Shown piece after piece: positions 1 through 7,751 of a stretch of 64,000 nt of DNA. The notes beneath the pieces are model-generated. The model was not told the origin of the DNA and made no database searches. It was given only the letters and a program-made list of their open reading frames with translations. The translations under genes and the position numbers were made by a program. Source of the DNA: Hymenobacter cyanobacteriorum (GTDB lineage: Bacteria > Bacteroidota > Bacteroidia > Cytophagales > Hymenobacteraceae); assembly GCF_022631375.1 (NCBI RefSeq), contig NZ_JALBGC010000004.1, positions 1 through 64,000 on the forward strand, given 5' to 3'. Position 1 is the stretch's first letter, and each line of letters opens with the position of its first letter.

Positions 1-114
1 TTTAGCCGCCTCAAGCAGTTTCGCCGCGTGGCCACGCGCTACGACAAGTTGGACCGGCATTTTCTGGCTTTTATTCACTTGGCAGCAACCGTGCTCTGGT
101 TGCGCGATTGTTAA
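1..114 (+). mobile_element. IS5-family transposase, C-terminal end only (partial)
   Basis: The frame is open from base 1 and stops with TAA at 112-114, giving 37 residues. The sequence reads FSRLKQFRRVATRYDK, then LDRHFLAFIHLAATVLWLR, which I recognise as the typical C-terminus of IS5-group DDE transposases (the conserved RYDK..F.AF..LA....WLR ending). The catalytic domain lies outside the window. The stop codon overlaps the convergent stop of the neighbouring MORN-type gene, so the right end of the insertion sequence may lie inside that gene's 3' end. I could not identify the terminal inverted repeat, so intact and remnant copies cannot be told apart. Confidence 0.72.
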
Positions 115-440
115 CACTTCCTAATTTCCCGCTGTAGGCGCCCCTCTTTGTCGTAAGCCTTGAACAAGCCATGTGGCCATCCCCCTCGATAGGTCATTTC
201 ACGGTCCACGCGCCCGGAGGCGTAATAGATAACGCGAGCACCTTCAAACTGCCCGTTGACCAAGCGGTAGCGTTCCAACAGTTGGCCGTTTTTGAAATAG
301 CGGCGCACTTCCCCAAGGAGTGTGTCTCCCAGTGCTTGAGAAGGCAGGCGTGCCTCTGGCTTTCCAGTCGCAAAGTGAGCATCCAGGAGGCCTACGAGGA
401 AGAAAATTCCGCAGCAAATGTGCCGACAGCAGTTGGTCAT
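111..440 (-). CDS. Exported MORN-repeat-like small protein (YwqK-type)
   Basis: This gene encodes about 109 residues with a hydrophobic N-terminus (CGIFFLVGLL) that looks like a signal peptide or anchor. Repeated YF.NGQL, Y..GR and YDKEGRLQ units follow, typical of MORN_2 / YwqK antitoxin-like proteins, in which short beta-hairpin repeats mediate surface or protein contacts. I chose the ATG at 440 rather than the one nine codons upstream, because a TATCATTG box ends 3 nt before it. The stop lies at 111-113 and overlaps the stop of the transposase fragment, so the original C-terminus may have been replaced by insertion-sequence DNA. No catalytic function is implied. Confidence 0.55.
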   Translation of the reverse strand: MTNCCRHICCGIFFLVGLLDAHFATGKPEARLPSQALGDTLLGEVRRYFKNGQLLERYRLVNGQFEGARVIYYASGRVDREMTYRGGWPHGLFKAYDKEGRLQREIRKC

Positions 441-443
441 ACC

Positions 444-451
444 CAATGATA
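444..451 (-). promoter_or_regulatory. -7-like box for the MORN-type gene
   Basis: TATCATTG read on the minus strand resembles the Bacteroidetes -7 consensus TAnnTTTG. It ends 3 nt before the ATG at 440, a spacing also seen at other genes here and compatible with leaderless transcription. Confidence 0.35.
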
Positions 452-601
452 CAGTTGGTTTACCCAAACGGTCGTACGGTAAACAGGCGTCGTTTGGTGA
501 AAGAAAAAATACGCTTTCCAGTGCACACTCGTGCGTTGCCCGGTCAGCTTAGTCGTTGAGCGGTAGCAATCTGCCGCCAACCCTTCCCCACTGCTGGGGG
601 C

Positions 602-609
602 TACCTTCG
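602..609 (+). promoter_or_regulatory. -7 box upstream of the 51-residue membrane ORF
   Basis: TACCTTCG matches TAnnTTTG at 7 of 8 positions, counting the two free positions. It stands 4 nt before the ATG at 614, the same arrangement as at ribD and rpoN. This is the main support for the small ORF downstream. Confidence 0.4.
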
Positions 610-613
610 CTCC

Positions 614-769
614 ATGCGTTTCTTTGAGGATAAGGACAGGATGGATAAGGTGCCTGGCGTGGCGTGGGTGGTGGCCATCGGCGTGGTGACGGGCGTGGTG
701 GTCGCGGTAGGCGTGGCCCTCGTGGTGGGCGGCTTGTGGCTGACCGACTGGCTCGGCTGGAAAACGTAA
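614..769 (+). CDS. Small single-pass membrane protein, unknown function
   Basis: This 51-codon ORF is missed by length cut-offs. It begins MRFFEDKDRMDK, continues with one Val/Gly-rich transmembrane segment of about 25 residues (residues 16-42), and ends LTDWLGWKT. A TACCTTCG box lies 4 nt upstream, and an inverted repeat (AGAAGCCCT/AGGGCTTCT at 775-808) follows the stop, so the ORF has promoter-like and terminator-like ends. I do not recognise the family. The charged N-terminus and single helix would fit a small membrane-protein modulator, but that is inference. The overlapping open frame on the other strand has a low-complexity Thr/Ala composition and is less convincing. Confidence 0.42.
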   Translation: MRFFEDKDRMDKVPGVAWVVAIGVVTGVVVAVGVALVVGGLWLTDWLGWKT

Positions 770-774
770 CGGCC

Positions 775-808
775 AGAAGCCCTGGCCGCAGCAGCAGCTA
801 GGGCTTCT
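775..808. terminator. Hairpin between the small ORF and the permease
   Basis: The 9-bp arms AGAAGCCCT and AGGGCTTCT enclose a 16-nt loop between two convergent genes. There is no clear T-tract, so a terminator role is only likely from position. Confidence 0.35.
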
Positions 809-831
809 CTCAAGCTCTAACGAAACAGTTG

Positions 832-2625
832 CTACGCCACCAGCTCCGGCGTGCGGCCCAGCTTCGAGTTCTTATAGCCGTAGCCGAAATACACGGCCAA
901 GCCAATCAGCAGCCACACGAAAAACAGCGTCCAGTTGCTGATGCCCAGCTCCGTCATCAGGTACAGGTTGATGAGCAGGCCCAGCGTGGGCAGCAGCGAG
1001 AGCCGCTTGCGGAACGAAAGCACCGCCAGCCCCACGCAGAAGAGAAAGAACACCAGCGTCGGAATCTGGTGGGCGAAGCCGCCGGTCACTTTGCCGCTCA
1101 GCGCGTCGTGCTCAATCCAGCCGCGCTGGCCGGTAATGTCGAGCATAAACTCGTGGTTGTTGACGCCGTTATAGCGCACCACCAGCCACGCGCCCACCGC
1201 CAGAATCAGCGGCACCAGCCACTGCCCGTTGATGTACGGCACTTTGAAACGGGCCTCCGATTTGCCGTAGGGGTCGATGATAAGAATGCCGCCGCACACC
1301 AGCGCAAACGCGAACAGCGTGCCGATGCTGGTGAGGTCGACCACCAAATCCATGTTCAGAATAAGCGCCGGCACCGCCACGAAAAAGCCCGTGACGATGG
1401 TGGCGAACGACGGCGTATGGAAGCGCGGATGAATCTTCGAGAACACCGTCGGCAACAGCCCGTCGCGCGACATCGTGAGCCAAATGCGCGGCTGCCCGAG
1501 CTGAAACACCAACAGCACCGAGGCCATCGCAAACACCGCACTCACCGCCACCAGCCCCGACAGACGCGACAAGCCAACTTTGGCAAATACAAACGAGAGC
1601 GGGTCGCCTACGCCAAGCTCCTTATACGACACCATGCCCGTGAGCACCAGCGTGATAATCACGTACAGCACCGTGCAGATAATCAGCGCGTACATCATCG
1701 CCTTGGGCAAATCGCGCTGCGGGTTCTTGCATTCCTCGGCCGTGGTCGAGATGGCATCGAAGCCGATGTAGGCGAAGAACACCGCCGACACACCCTTGAG
1801 CACGCCGCCCACGCCGTTGGGGGCGAAGGGCGTCCAGTTGGCCGGGTTCACGTAGAACGCGCCCACCACAATCACGATGAAGACGATAATCAACTTCAAC
1901 AAAACCAGCAGGTTCGAGGCGTTTTTGCTTTCCTTGATGCCCACGTACACCAGTGCTGTAATGGCTACGGTGATAAGGAAGGCGGGCAGGTCGATGACCA
2001 AGTGCAGGCTGTCGCTCAGGGCCGGGGCCATCATCCAGGCCTTGTAGCCATCGAGCTGGGCCGGTGATACGGCGGCCGTGGCCTCGGCCAGCGTCTTGCC
2101 GCTCTGCACCAGCGTCTGCACGGCTTCATAGCCGGCGTGGCCGGTCTGGGTGCCCATCGTGAGCCAGAGCGGAATGTGCAACCCGATACCATCCATCAAT
2201 CCAGTGAAGTAGTCGGACCACGAAATGGCCACCACGATGTTGCCCACCGCGTATTCCATTATCAGGGCCCAGCCGATAATCCAGGCCGCCAGCTCGCCAA
2301 ACGAGGCATAGGCATAGGTATAAGCCGAGCCGCTGACCGGAATAGTAGCCGCGAACTGCGCGTAGCACAGCGCCGAAAATGCGCAGGCCACGGCCGTGAA
2401 TACGAACAGCAGCGACACCGCCGGCCCGCCATCGAGGCTGGCCTTGCCGATGGTGCTGAAGATGCCGGCCCCAATAATGGCCGCGATGCCCAGCGCCGTG
2501 AGGTCGCGCACGGTGAGGTGGCGTTCGAGGCCGCCGGGGCTGGCGTGGCCTTCGTGGTCGGCCGGGGGATTTTGCAGAATGGCCGCGATGGTTTTGCGGC
2601 GAAACAGGGATTTTTCAGAGCTCAT
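832..2625 (-). CDS. APC-superfamily cationic amino acid permease
   Basis: The product is a 597-residue inner-membrane transporter, probably carrying amino acids by proton-coupled symport or exchange. The first helix carries the APC glycine motif IGAGIFSTIG (residues 51-60) after a 40-residue cytosolic N-terminus. The segments GSAYTYAYASFGELAAWIIGW and AVFFAYIGFDAISTTAEECKNP are hallmarks of the cationic amino acid transporter (CAT, YfnA-like) branch. About 12-14 helices are apparent, with a periplasmic insertion near residues 155-200. Length and helices fit the bacterial CAT group. Substrate specificity cannot be read from the sequence. The gene is transcribed alone, divergent from nothing close by, and converges on the small ORF at 614-769. 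Confidence 0.9.
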   Translation of the reverse strand: MSSEKSLFRRKTIAAILQNPPADHEGHASPGGLERHLTVRDLTALGIAAIIGAGIFSTIGKASLDGGPAVSLLFVFTAVACAFSALCYAQFAATIPVSGSAYTYAYASFGELAAWIIGWALIMEYAVGNIVVAISWSDYFTGLMDGIGLHIPLWLTMGTQTGHAGYEAVQTLVQSGKTLAEATAAVSPAQLDGYKAWMMAPALSDSLHLVIDLPAFLITVAITALVYVGIKESKNASNLLVLLKLIIVFIVIVVGAFYVNPANWTPFAPNGVGGVLKGVSAVFFAYIGFDAISTTAEECKNPQRDLPKAMMYALIICTVLYVIITLVLTGMVSYKELGVGDPLSFVFAKVGLSRLSGLVAVSAVFAMASVLLVFQLGQPRIWLTMSRDGLLPTVFSKIHPRFHTPSFATIVTGFFVAVPALILNMDLVVDLTSIGTLFAFALVCGGILIIDPYGKSEARFKVPYINGQWLVPLILAVGAWLVVRYNGVNNHEFMLDITGQRGWIEHDALSGKVTGGFAHQIPTLVFFLFCVGLAVLSFRKRLSLLPTLGLLINLYLMTELGISNWTLFFVWLLIGLAVYFGYGYKNSKLGRTPELVA

Positions 2626-2697
2626 GAAAGAACAGGGGGCGGGTTTGGGGGCGAAAAGATAGCGCCCCGGCGCGGCTTGCGACGCGCCCGGCCCCGG

Positions 2698-3225
2698 CTA
2701 CCAGGGATGCAGCGACTGCATGAAGGCGCTTTCGAGTAGTGCGCCGCCGATATTCAGCACGGCCGTGCCGCGCCCCAGTTGCATCGGAATGCCCACCGAA
2801 AAAGCCCCCAGTCCGCCGTAGCTGCCGTACGGCCCGTAGCCGGAGGGCATGCTGCGGGCCGCCAGCGGCGCAAATGCCGCATTGGCCGGCAGCCCGGTGC
2901 TCTCGGGTCCGTAGCCTAGGCCGGTGCCGTAGGCCGGCAGCCGGTAGCTCACGAAGCTGTACTGCACAAACGGCCGCAGCCGGCCCGTAGCACTGCTGCC
3001 AAACTGGTAGCGCAGGTAGGGCTGCACCCCGTAGCCGTAGCCCGAGGCCGTGGCCAGTGGCGAGTAAGCGCCCACCACGTAAGTGCCCGTGAGGAAATGA
3101 CCTTTGGCGGGCGGAGCCGGGGCCGGAAACTCCAGGCCCACCGCGCTGCCCGCCCGCGTCTGGGCGTAGCTGAAACCGGGCAGGGCAAACAGCGCCAGCG
3201 GCGCAAAGCGAAGAATCGTTTTCAT
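2698..3225 (-). CDS. Secreted or outer-membrane protein, unknown function
   Basis: This 175-residue protein has a clear Sec signal peptide (MKTILRFAPLALFALPGFSYAQ). The start is placed at the second Met of the frame because it opens the signal peptide directly. The mature part is rich in Gly, Tyr, Ala and Pro with alternating aromatic stretches (GYGYGVQPYLRYQFG, RPFVQYSFVSYRL) that would suit a small beta-barrel. It ends in a hydrophobic and aromatic LHPW. The gene lies behind the permease in the same direction with about 70 bp between them, so co-transcription is possible. I do not recognise a named family. Confidence 0.6.
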   Translation of the reverse strand: MKTILRFAPLALFALPGFSYAQTRAGSAVGLEFPAPAPPAKGHFLTGTYVVGAYSPLATASGYGYGVQPYLRYQFGSSATGRLRPFVQYSFVSYRLPAYGTGLGYGPESTGLPANAAFAPLAARSMPSGYGPYGSYGGLGAFSVGIPMQLGRGTAVLNIGGALLESAFMQSLHPW

Positions 3226-3338
3226 ACACAAGAAGCGGTAGCGGCTGAATAGCTACAAGATACAAGTTTTTGCGAATGCGTTGTATGCATTCGCGGGCCG
3301 GCGGGCATCGAAGGGGCAAAGCCTTTCACTACCTGCTT

Positions 3339-4238
3339 ATGCGCGCCACCACCTCGCTCCACATTCCGCAGCCCTGCCACGAAAGCTGGGATGCCATGAC
3401 GCCGGCCACCGCCGGCCGCCACTGCGCCGCCTGCGCCAAAACCGTAGTCGACTTTACCCTGAAAACCGATGCCGAAATCCTGGCCTACCTGGCCGGGGCT
3501 GCGAGTGGCCGCACCTGCGGCCGGTTCGCGGCGGGGCAGCTGGAGCGGCCGTTGCAGCGCGCCGCGCCGGTTGCCCCAGCGGCGCGGTGGCGGGCGTGGC
3601 TGGCGGCTCTCGTGGCCGTGTGGGCCGTGCGCGAAACGGGCAGCCCCGAGGCCCAAGCCCAGGCTGCTACCGAGTGGCGCGCCCGCTATTGGGGCGGCCC
3701 CGTGCCGGCCACGCCGCCCGTGCCCGAAACGCAGGTGCCGACGGCCGCAAAACCGCGCAACACGATTGTGCTGCCATCCAATATTTCCCCCGCGGTTATT
3801 ACCATGGGCATGGTGAGCAGCGGTACGCGCATAACCGCGCCCGCGCCTGCTGCGCCGCTGGTACTACGGGGTATTGTTACTGATTTTTCTAATAAGCAAG
3901 GGCTTCCGGGTGTCACGGTGCTGATTAAGGGCACCACTATTGGTACCAGCACCACCGCCGATGGCTACTATGAGTTGCCGGTGCCCGCCGAAATGTCCAG
4001 TGCCCCGGCGCTTACCATCAGCTTGTCGTTTGTGGGGTTTGTGGCGCAGGAGCGCACCTTGGCAACCCGCACCGCGAGCGCAACGCAGGCCTTCCAACTA
4101 CAAGCCGATATGAAAGGGATGATGGGAGAAGTGCTTATCACGCCGTGGAGCCGCAAGCTGCCGCCCGCCCCCTGGCACCCCCGCGCTTTTTACTTCTGGG
4201 GCAAATACTGGCTCACTCGGCCCTTCCACCGCAACTGA
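3339..4238 (+). CDS. Cys-motif / CarboxypepD_reg-like membrane protein (paralog 1)
   Basis: The 299-residue product has three parts. Residues 1-45 carry IPQPCHESWDAM and RHCAACAKTVVDFT, giving a C-x15-C-x2-C pattern (Cys13, Cys29, Cys32) that could bind metal or form disulfides. Residues about 88-106 form one likely transmembrane helix. From about residue 175 a carboxypeptidase regulatory-like domain follows (LRGIVTDFSNKQGLPGVTVLIKGT, then GYYELPVP), a small beta-sandwich common in Bacteroidetes surface proteins. The start at 3339 matches the start of the downstream paralog; the frame stays open upstream but without similarity. Topology suggests a cytosolic Cys domain and a periplasmic domain. 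Function is unknown. Confidence 0.68.
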   Translation: MRATTSLHIPQPCHESWDAMTPATAGRHCAACAKTVVDFTLKTDAEILAYLAGAASGRTCGRFAAGQLERPLQRAAPVAPAARWRAWLAALVAVWAVRETGSPEAQAQAATEWRARYWGGPVPATPPVPETQVPTAAKPRNTIVLPSNISPAVITMGMVSSGTRITAPAPAAPLVLRGIVTDFSNKQGLPGVTVLIKGTTIGTSTTADGYYELPVPAEMSSAPALTISLSFVGFVAQERTLATRTASATQAFQLQADMKGMMGEVLITPWSRKLPPAPWHPRAFYFWGKYWLTRPFHRN

Positions 4239-4276
4239 GGCCGCCAACCATTGTCGGGCTTTCTTCCAAAAACCAA

Positions 4277-4284
4277 TACCTTAG
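4277..4284 (+). promoter_or_regulatory. -7 box for paralog 2
   Basis: TACCTTAG lies 4 nt before the ATG at 4289, supporting that start and suggesting independent transcription from the upstream paralog. Confidence 0.4.
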
Positions 4285-4288
4285 CCGC

Positions 4289-4984
4289 ATGGCTTCTTCC
4301 TCGTTTTCCATTCCGCAGCCCTGCGCCCAGCCCTGGGCTGCCATGTCGCCCACGGCGGCCGGCCGCTTTTGCGCCACCTGCGCCACCGAAGTTGTTGATT
4401 TCACCACGCTCAGCGAGGCTGAGATTCTGGCGTTTCTGGCGGGGCAGGGCGGCCGCCCGGTGTGCGCCAATGCCTACGCTACCCAGGTAGCCTCGCCGCC
4501 GGTGGCGCGCTGGCGGCGCTGGGTGCTGGCGGGCCTGGCGCTGCTGGGCTGGCAGTCGGCTTCGTCGTGCGCCACGCAGCCGCCCCAGCAGCCGCCCACC
4601 GCGGCCGCCGCCACGGTGCCGGTCACGGCCGAGCAGCAGCAGTCCATCACCATTCGCGGCGTGGTGCTCGATGGCGCCAACGGGCCTGGCGTGGCCGGTG
4701 TGTTCGTCTTCATCAACGATACCCAGTACGGCACCACCACCGACGAAAATGGCCGCTTCGAGCTGGTGCTGGCCCGCAGCTGGGAGCCCGTGCGTGCCGG
4801 CGCGCTCACGCTGCGCGTGCAGGGCAGCCCGTTCGTGTTCAAGGTAAAAGAGGTACCGGTGAAACTACCCGCCGCCGGCCCGCCCGTCGAGCTGGTGGTG
4901 CGTATGGAATCGGTGGAAGGCCGGGGCAAGGTGATGGGCAAAATCCGCCAGCCCGAGCCGCCGGTGATGCCGCCGAAAGGGTAG
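4289..4984 (+). CDS. Cys-motif / CarboxypepD_reg-like membrane protein (paralog 2)
   Basis: This 231-residue protein repeats the plan of its upstream neighbour. It starts with IPQPCAQPWAAM and GRFCATCATEVVDFT (Cys12, Cys28, Cys31, the same C-x15-C-x2-C spacing). A hydrophobic helix lies at about residues 74-90 (WVLAGLALLGW), followed by a Gln/Pro/Ala-rich linker and a carboxypeptidase regulatory-like domain from about residue 121 (ITIRGVVLDGANGPGVAGVFVFI). The two genes are 50 bp apart and look like a tandem duplication that has diverged outside the motifs. The stop codon is the first base of a large inverted repeat. A TACCTTAG box 4 nt before the ATG fixes the start. Confidence 0.68.
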   Translation: MASSSFSIPQPCAQPWAAMSPTAAGRFCATCATEVVDFTTLSEAEILAFLAGQGGRPVCANAYATQVASPPVARWRRWVLAGLALLGWQSASSCATQPPQQPPTAAAATVPVTAEQQQSITIRGVVLDGANGPGVAGVFVFINDTQYGTTTDENGRFELVLARSWEPVRAGALTLRVQGSPFVFKVKEVPVKLPAAGPPVELVVRMESVEGRGKVMGKIRQPEPPVMPPKG

Positions 4985-5075
4985 CGCAAGGTTTCGCGAG
5001 GTTAAAAGAGGTTTTGCAAGGTCAACGATAATATCAACCTTGCGAAACCTCTTTTAACCTCGCGAAACCTTGCGC
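4984..5075. repeat. Large inverted repeat, family F (AAGGTTTCGCGAGG type)
   Basis: Two 39-nt arms (4984-5022 and 5037-5075) pair with a single mismatch that would still be a G-U pair in RNA, around a 14-nt loop. Each arm contains the words GCAAGGTTTCGCGAGG and AAAAGAGGTTT. It begins on the last base of the stop codon of the upstream gene. There is no T-tract after it, so it is not a standard terminator. Shorter pieces of the same words (AAACCTTGCG) recur just downstream. Confidence 0.8.
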
Positions 5076-5128
5076 GATAAACCTTGCGTGCCCAAACCTT
5101 TCGCCCCCAAAATGCCTTGTAGCAGGGT

Positions 5129-6190
5129 ATGAAAGTGTTGCGTTTTGCCCTTCTTGGCCTGTTGGCCGCCTGCGCCACCCCGCGCCCTACCACCCGATTC
5201 AACCCCACCGCCCAGCGCGCCGAGCTTCCCCACGAGGAAGCCCCGCATCCCAAAAACTCGCTCGAATGGTGGTACCTCACCGGCCACCTGCGCGACCAGG
5301 CTACCGGCGAGCAGTTTGGCGTCGAGTACGTCTTCTTCCACTTCAACCTGAAGGATGGCAAGCAGGACTGGCAGATGGTGAATGTGGCCCTGACGGACCC
5401 GCAGGGCCAGAAATTCAATTACGACTACGACCTGGGCCGCCTGCCGCGCCTGCTCACCGATTCGCTGCCGGTGCGGCTGCGCGAACGCAAAGCCGGGCAG
5501 ACGTGGACGTTCGATGGGCAGGAGGGAGCCTACCATTTCCAGGCCGCCCTCACCGGCAAGCAGAACGCCGGCTACGCCCTCGACCTCACCACCCGCCCCA
5601 CGCGGCCCGTGGTGCTGCACAGCGGCACTGGCTACGAAAACTACGGCAATGGCATCACGGCCGGCTACTATTCCTACCCGCGCCTAGCCACCACCGGCAC
5701 GCTCACTATTGCCGGCAAAACCCGGCAGGTGGCCGGCGAGCTGTGGTATGACCGGCAGTGGAACTGCACCAGCATCGTGGACAAAAACGTGGGCTGGGAC
5801 TGGCTCGCCATCCAGCTCGATGAGCCCCGCGAGGAGTTCATGCTGAACACGCTGCGCAACACCGCCACCGGCCAGCAGCTCAACAACGGCACCCTGAGCC
5901 GCCCCACCGGCGGCGACCTGCACCTCTCGGGACCCGATTTCACCCTCACGCCCCTCACGTACTGGACGAGCCCGAAATCGAAAAAGAAGTACCCCGCCAC
6001 CTGGCGCGTGCAAGTGCCCGCCCAGGGCTACGACCTCACCATCGAGCCGCTGGTGCCGCAGCAGGAGCTGGCGCTGCGGTTTTTCCACGCCTTCACTATG
6101 TACTACTGGGAAGGCATGTGCCGCGTGAAAGGCACGCATAACGGCAAGCCGGTGACGGGCCAGGCTTACGTGGAGATTACGAATAGGTAG
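5129..6190 (+). CDS. AttH/CrtC-like lipocalin-fold lipoprotein
   Basis: The 353-residue product starts with a lipoprotein signal peptide and lipobox (LLAAC, Cys15). The body carries NSLEWWYLTGHL at its start, FFHFNLKDGKQDW, GTGYENYGNGITAGYYSY and GELWYDRQWN, all characteristic of the AttH / CrtC-like (hydroxyneurosporene synthase-related, lipocalin-like) family. Length is normal for the family. In phototrophs CrtC hydrates carotenoids, but many homologues in non-phototrophs are of unknown function. A carotenoid or lipid-binding role is therefore possible but not shown, and no carotenoid genes are nearby. It is anchored in the outer or inner membrane. It converges on the histidine kinase gene. 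Confidence 0.78.
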   Translation: MKVLRFALLGLLAACATPRPTTRFNPTAQRAELPHEEAPHPKNSLEWWYLTGHLRDQATGEQFGVEYVFFHFNLKDGKQDWQMVNVALTDPQGQKFNYDYDLGRLPRLLTDSLPVRLRERKAGQTWTFDGQEGAYHFQAALTGKQNAGYALDLTTRPTRPVVLHSGTGYENYGNGITAGYYSYPRLATTGTLTIAGKTRQVAGELWYDRQWNCTSIVDKNVGWDWLAIQLDEPREEFMLNTLRNTATGQQLNNGTLSRPTGGDLHLSGPDFTLTPLTYWTSPKSKKKYPATWRVQVPAQGYDLTIEPLVPQQELALRFFHAFTMYYWEGMCRVKGTHNGKPVTGQAYVEITNR

Positions 6191-6380
6191 GTCGTCTGTC
6201 ATTGCGAGGCCGCAGGCCGCGGCAATCAGTCCTCTAAGTGCGACCAGCCTGATAATGTGAAAAGCCCCGGCTCTGGCATGAGTCGGGGCTTTTTGCGTTT
6301 CAAAAAGTGCTTGTCACAATTTTAGGGCTTTCTGCATCGAGAGGATGGATTGCCGCGCTTCGCTCGCAATGACAGACGAC
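6191..6380. repeat. Inverted repeat, GTCATTGCGAG family
   Basis: The left arm (6191-6227) and right arm (about 6347-6380) are inverted copies with outer word GTCGTCTGTCATTGCGAG and inner word GCGGCAATC; the middle of the arms differs. The element fills the whole gap between two convergent genes: it begins on the base after one stop codon and ends on the first base of the other. A terminator hairpin lies in its centre. Confidence 0.7.
6258..6295. terminator. Bidirectional terminator
   Basis: AAGCCCCGGCTC and GAGTCGGGGCTT form a stem with a 6-nt loop followed by TTTTT, preceded by AAAA on the other strand, so it can serve both convergent genes. Confidence 0.65.
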
Positions 6381-7588
6381 TACTGGTTCAGCACCACCCG
6401 AAACGTGGTGCCGCGACCCACCTCGCTCCACTTCACGAAGAGGCGGCCTTCGTGGTAGTTCTCGATAATGCGCTTGGCCAGGGCCAGGCCCAGGCCCCAG
6501 CCGCGCTTTTTGGTGGTGAAGCCGGGCATGAACACGGTTTCGAGCTTGGCTTTGGAGATACCCTTGCCGGTGTCGGTGATGTCGACCGCGACCTGGCGGG
6601 GCGGGGCGCCGCGCCGGTACCAGGTGCGCCGGGTGCGCACGCGGCGCAGGTGCAGCGTGATAGAGCCGCGCCCTTCCATCGCATCCACGGCGTTTTTGCA
6701 GATGTTTTCAATCACCCAATCGAACAGCGGCACGTTGATGCGGGCCGGCGTGTCCATTGGTAGGTCGGTTTCAATCTTGAAAACCACCTTTTTAGACACC
6801 CGGCTTTGCAGGTACTCGATGGCGTTGCGGGTGGTTTGGTACAGGTTTTCGTCCTTCAGCACCGGCACCGAGCCGATGTTGCTGAACCGCTCGGTGATGA
6901 TTTCCAGGCGGCGAATATCCTTGCCCAGCTCCTCTACAATAGGCTCGTTTTTGAAGCGGTCGGAGTCGCGCAGGTAGTTCTGCCAGCCCACCAGGCTGCT
7001 GAGCGGCGTGCCCAGCTGGTGGGCAGTTTCCTTGGCCAGGCCCACCCACACGCGGTTCTGCTCGGCCCGGCGCGAGGAGCTGAACGCGAAGTAGGCAATG
7101 ATGGCCAGGCAGCCAATCACCACCAGCTGCACCAGCGGATAGGTGCGCAGCTGCCGCAACAGCTGCGAGTCGCGGTAGAAAATGTAGTTCACCTGCCCGG
7201 CCCCGAACTTCACCACGATGGGCGGGTGCTGCTGCTTCATCAGCAGCAGCTCGCGCTGCAGCAGGGCCACCGAATCGGCTTCGGGCAGGTGCGCGGGCAT
7301 GAGCACGTTTTTGGCTGCGATAATGTCCTTGCCGTCGCTGCTGAGAATGACCGGAATGGTGGCATTGGCATTCACAATCTCATTGAACACGAACAGCGTG
7401 TTCGAGTCCGATTCCGAATTGATGATGAACTCCTGGGCCTTGGCGTAGAGCTGAATCTGCTGCTGCTCGCGGGCCGATACGCGTTGCACCAGCCAGTTGG
7501 TGTAGATGATGGTAGCCGCCCCAATGAGCAGCGCCAGCACCGCCACCAGGATTTTTATGCGGGTTTTCTTCTCGTAAATCGGAATCAT
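6380..7588 (-). CDS. Sensor histidine kinase (orphan)
   Basis: This 402-residue membrane kinase has a first transmembrane helix at about residues 10-32, a periplasmic sensor domain of about 115 residues, and a second helix at about 152-169. The HisKA dimerisation segment contains phospho-acceptor His190 (AKETAHQLGTP). The ATP-binding domain has an N-box (NICKNAVDAM, about 295-304), a G1 box (DTGKGIS) and a G2 box (GWGLGLAL). All catalytic motifs look intact. No response regulator is encoded nearby, so the partner is elsewhere. The QLGTP variant after His is common in Bacteroidetes kinases. The stop codon touches an inverted repeat. Confidence 0.88.
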   Translation of the reverse strand: MIPIYEKKTRIKILVAVLALLIGAATIIYTNWLVQRVSAREQQQIQLYAKAQEFIINSESDSNTLFVFNEIVNANATIPVILSSDGKDIIAAKNVLMPAHLPEADSVALLQRELLLMKQQHPPIVVKFGAGQVNYIFYRDSQLLRQLRTYPLVQLVVIGCLAIIAYFAFSSSRRAEQNRVWVGLAKETAHQLGTPLSSLVGWQNYLRDSDRFKNEPIVEELGKDIRRLEIITERFSNIGSVPVLKDENLYQTTRNAIEYLQSRVSKKVVFKIETDLPMDTPARINVPLFDWVIENICKNAVDAMEGRGSITLHLRRVRTRRTWYRRGAPPRQVAVDITDTGKGISKAKLETVFMPGFTTKKRGWGLGLALAKRIIENYHEGRLFVKWSEVGRGTTFRVVLNQ

Positions 7589-7630
7589 GAAGGAGGATAC
7601 GGGGCGCGCAAAGGAACGGCAGCAAACCGA

Positions 7631-7747
7631 CTGTCATCCTGAGCGCAGCGAAGGACCTTATCACTCCCGAACGAGTAGCAGGTCAAAAAATGATTACTGC
7701 AAAACGTTCAGACATGATAAGGTCCTTCGCTGCGCTCAGGATGACAG
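7631..7747. repeat. Inverted repeat, GTCATCCTGAGC family, copy 1
   Basis: Arms at 7631-7663 and 7715-7747 are perfect 33-bp inverted copies (outer word CTGTCATCCTGAGC, inner word GGACCTTATCA) around a 51-nt loop. It sits 4 nt from the dusB stop and upstream of the histidine kinase start. No T-tract is present. Confidence 0.85.
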
Positions 7748-7751
7748 ACAA

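Noticed and set aside
829..2067. Long open frame (412 codons) antisense to the permease
   Set aside because: The His/Arg/Gln-rich composition is typical of reversed membrane-protein codons, and the opposite strand has a full APC permease.
5129..6190. Assignment of the AttH/CrtC-like protein as a carotenoid hydratase
   Set aside because: Only the fold family is supported; no other carotenoid gene is nearby and catalytic residues cannot be verified by eye.
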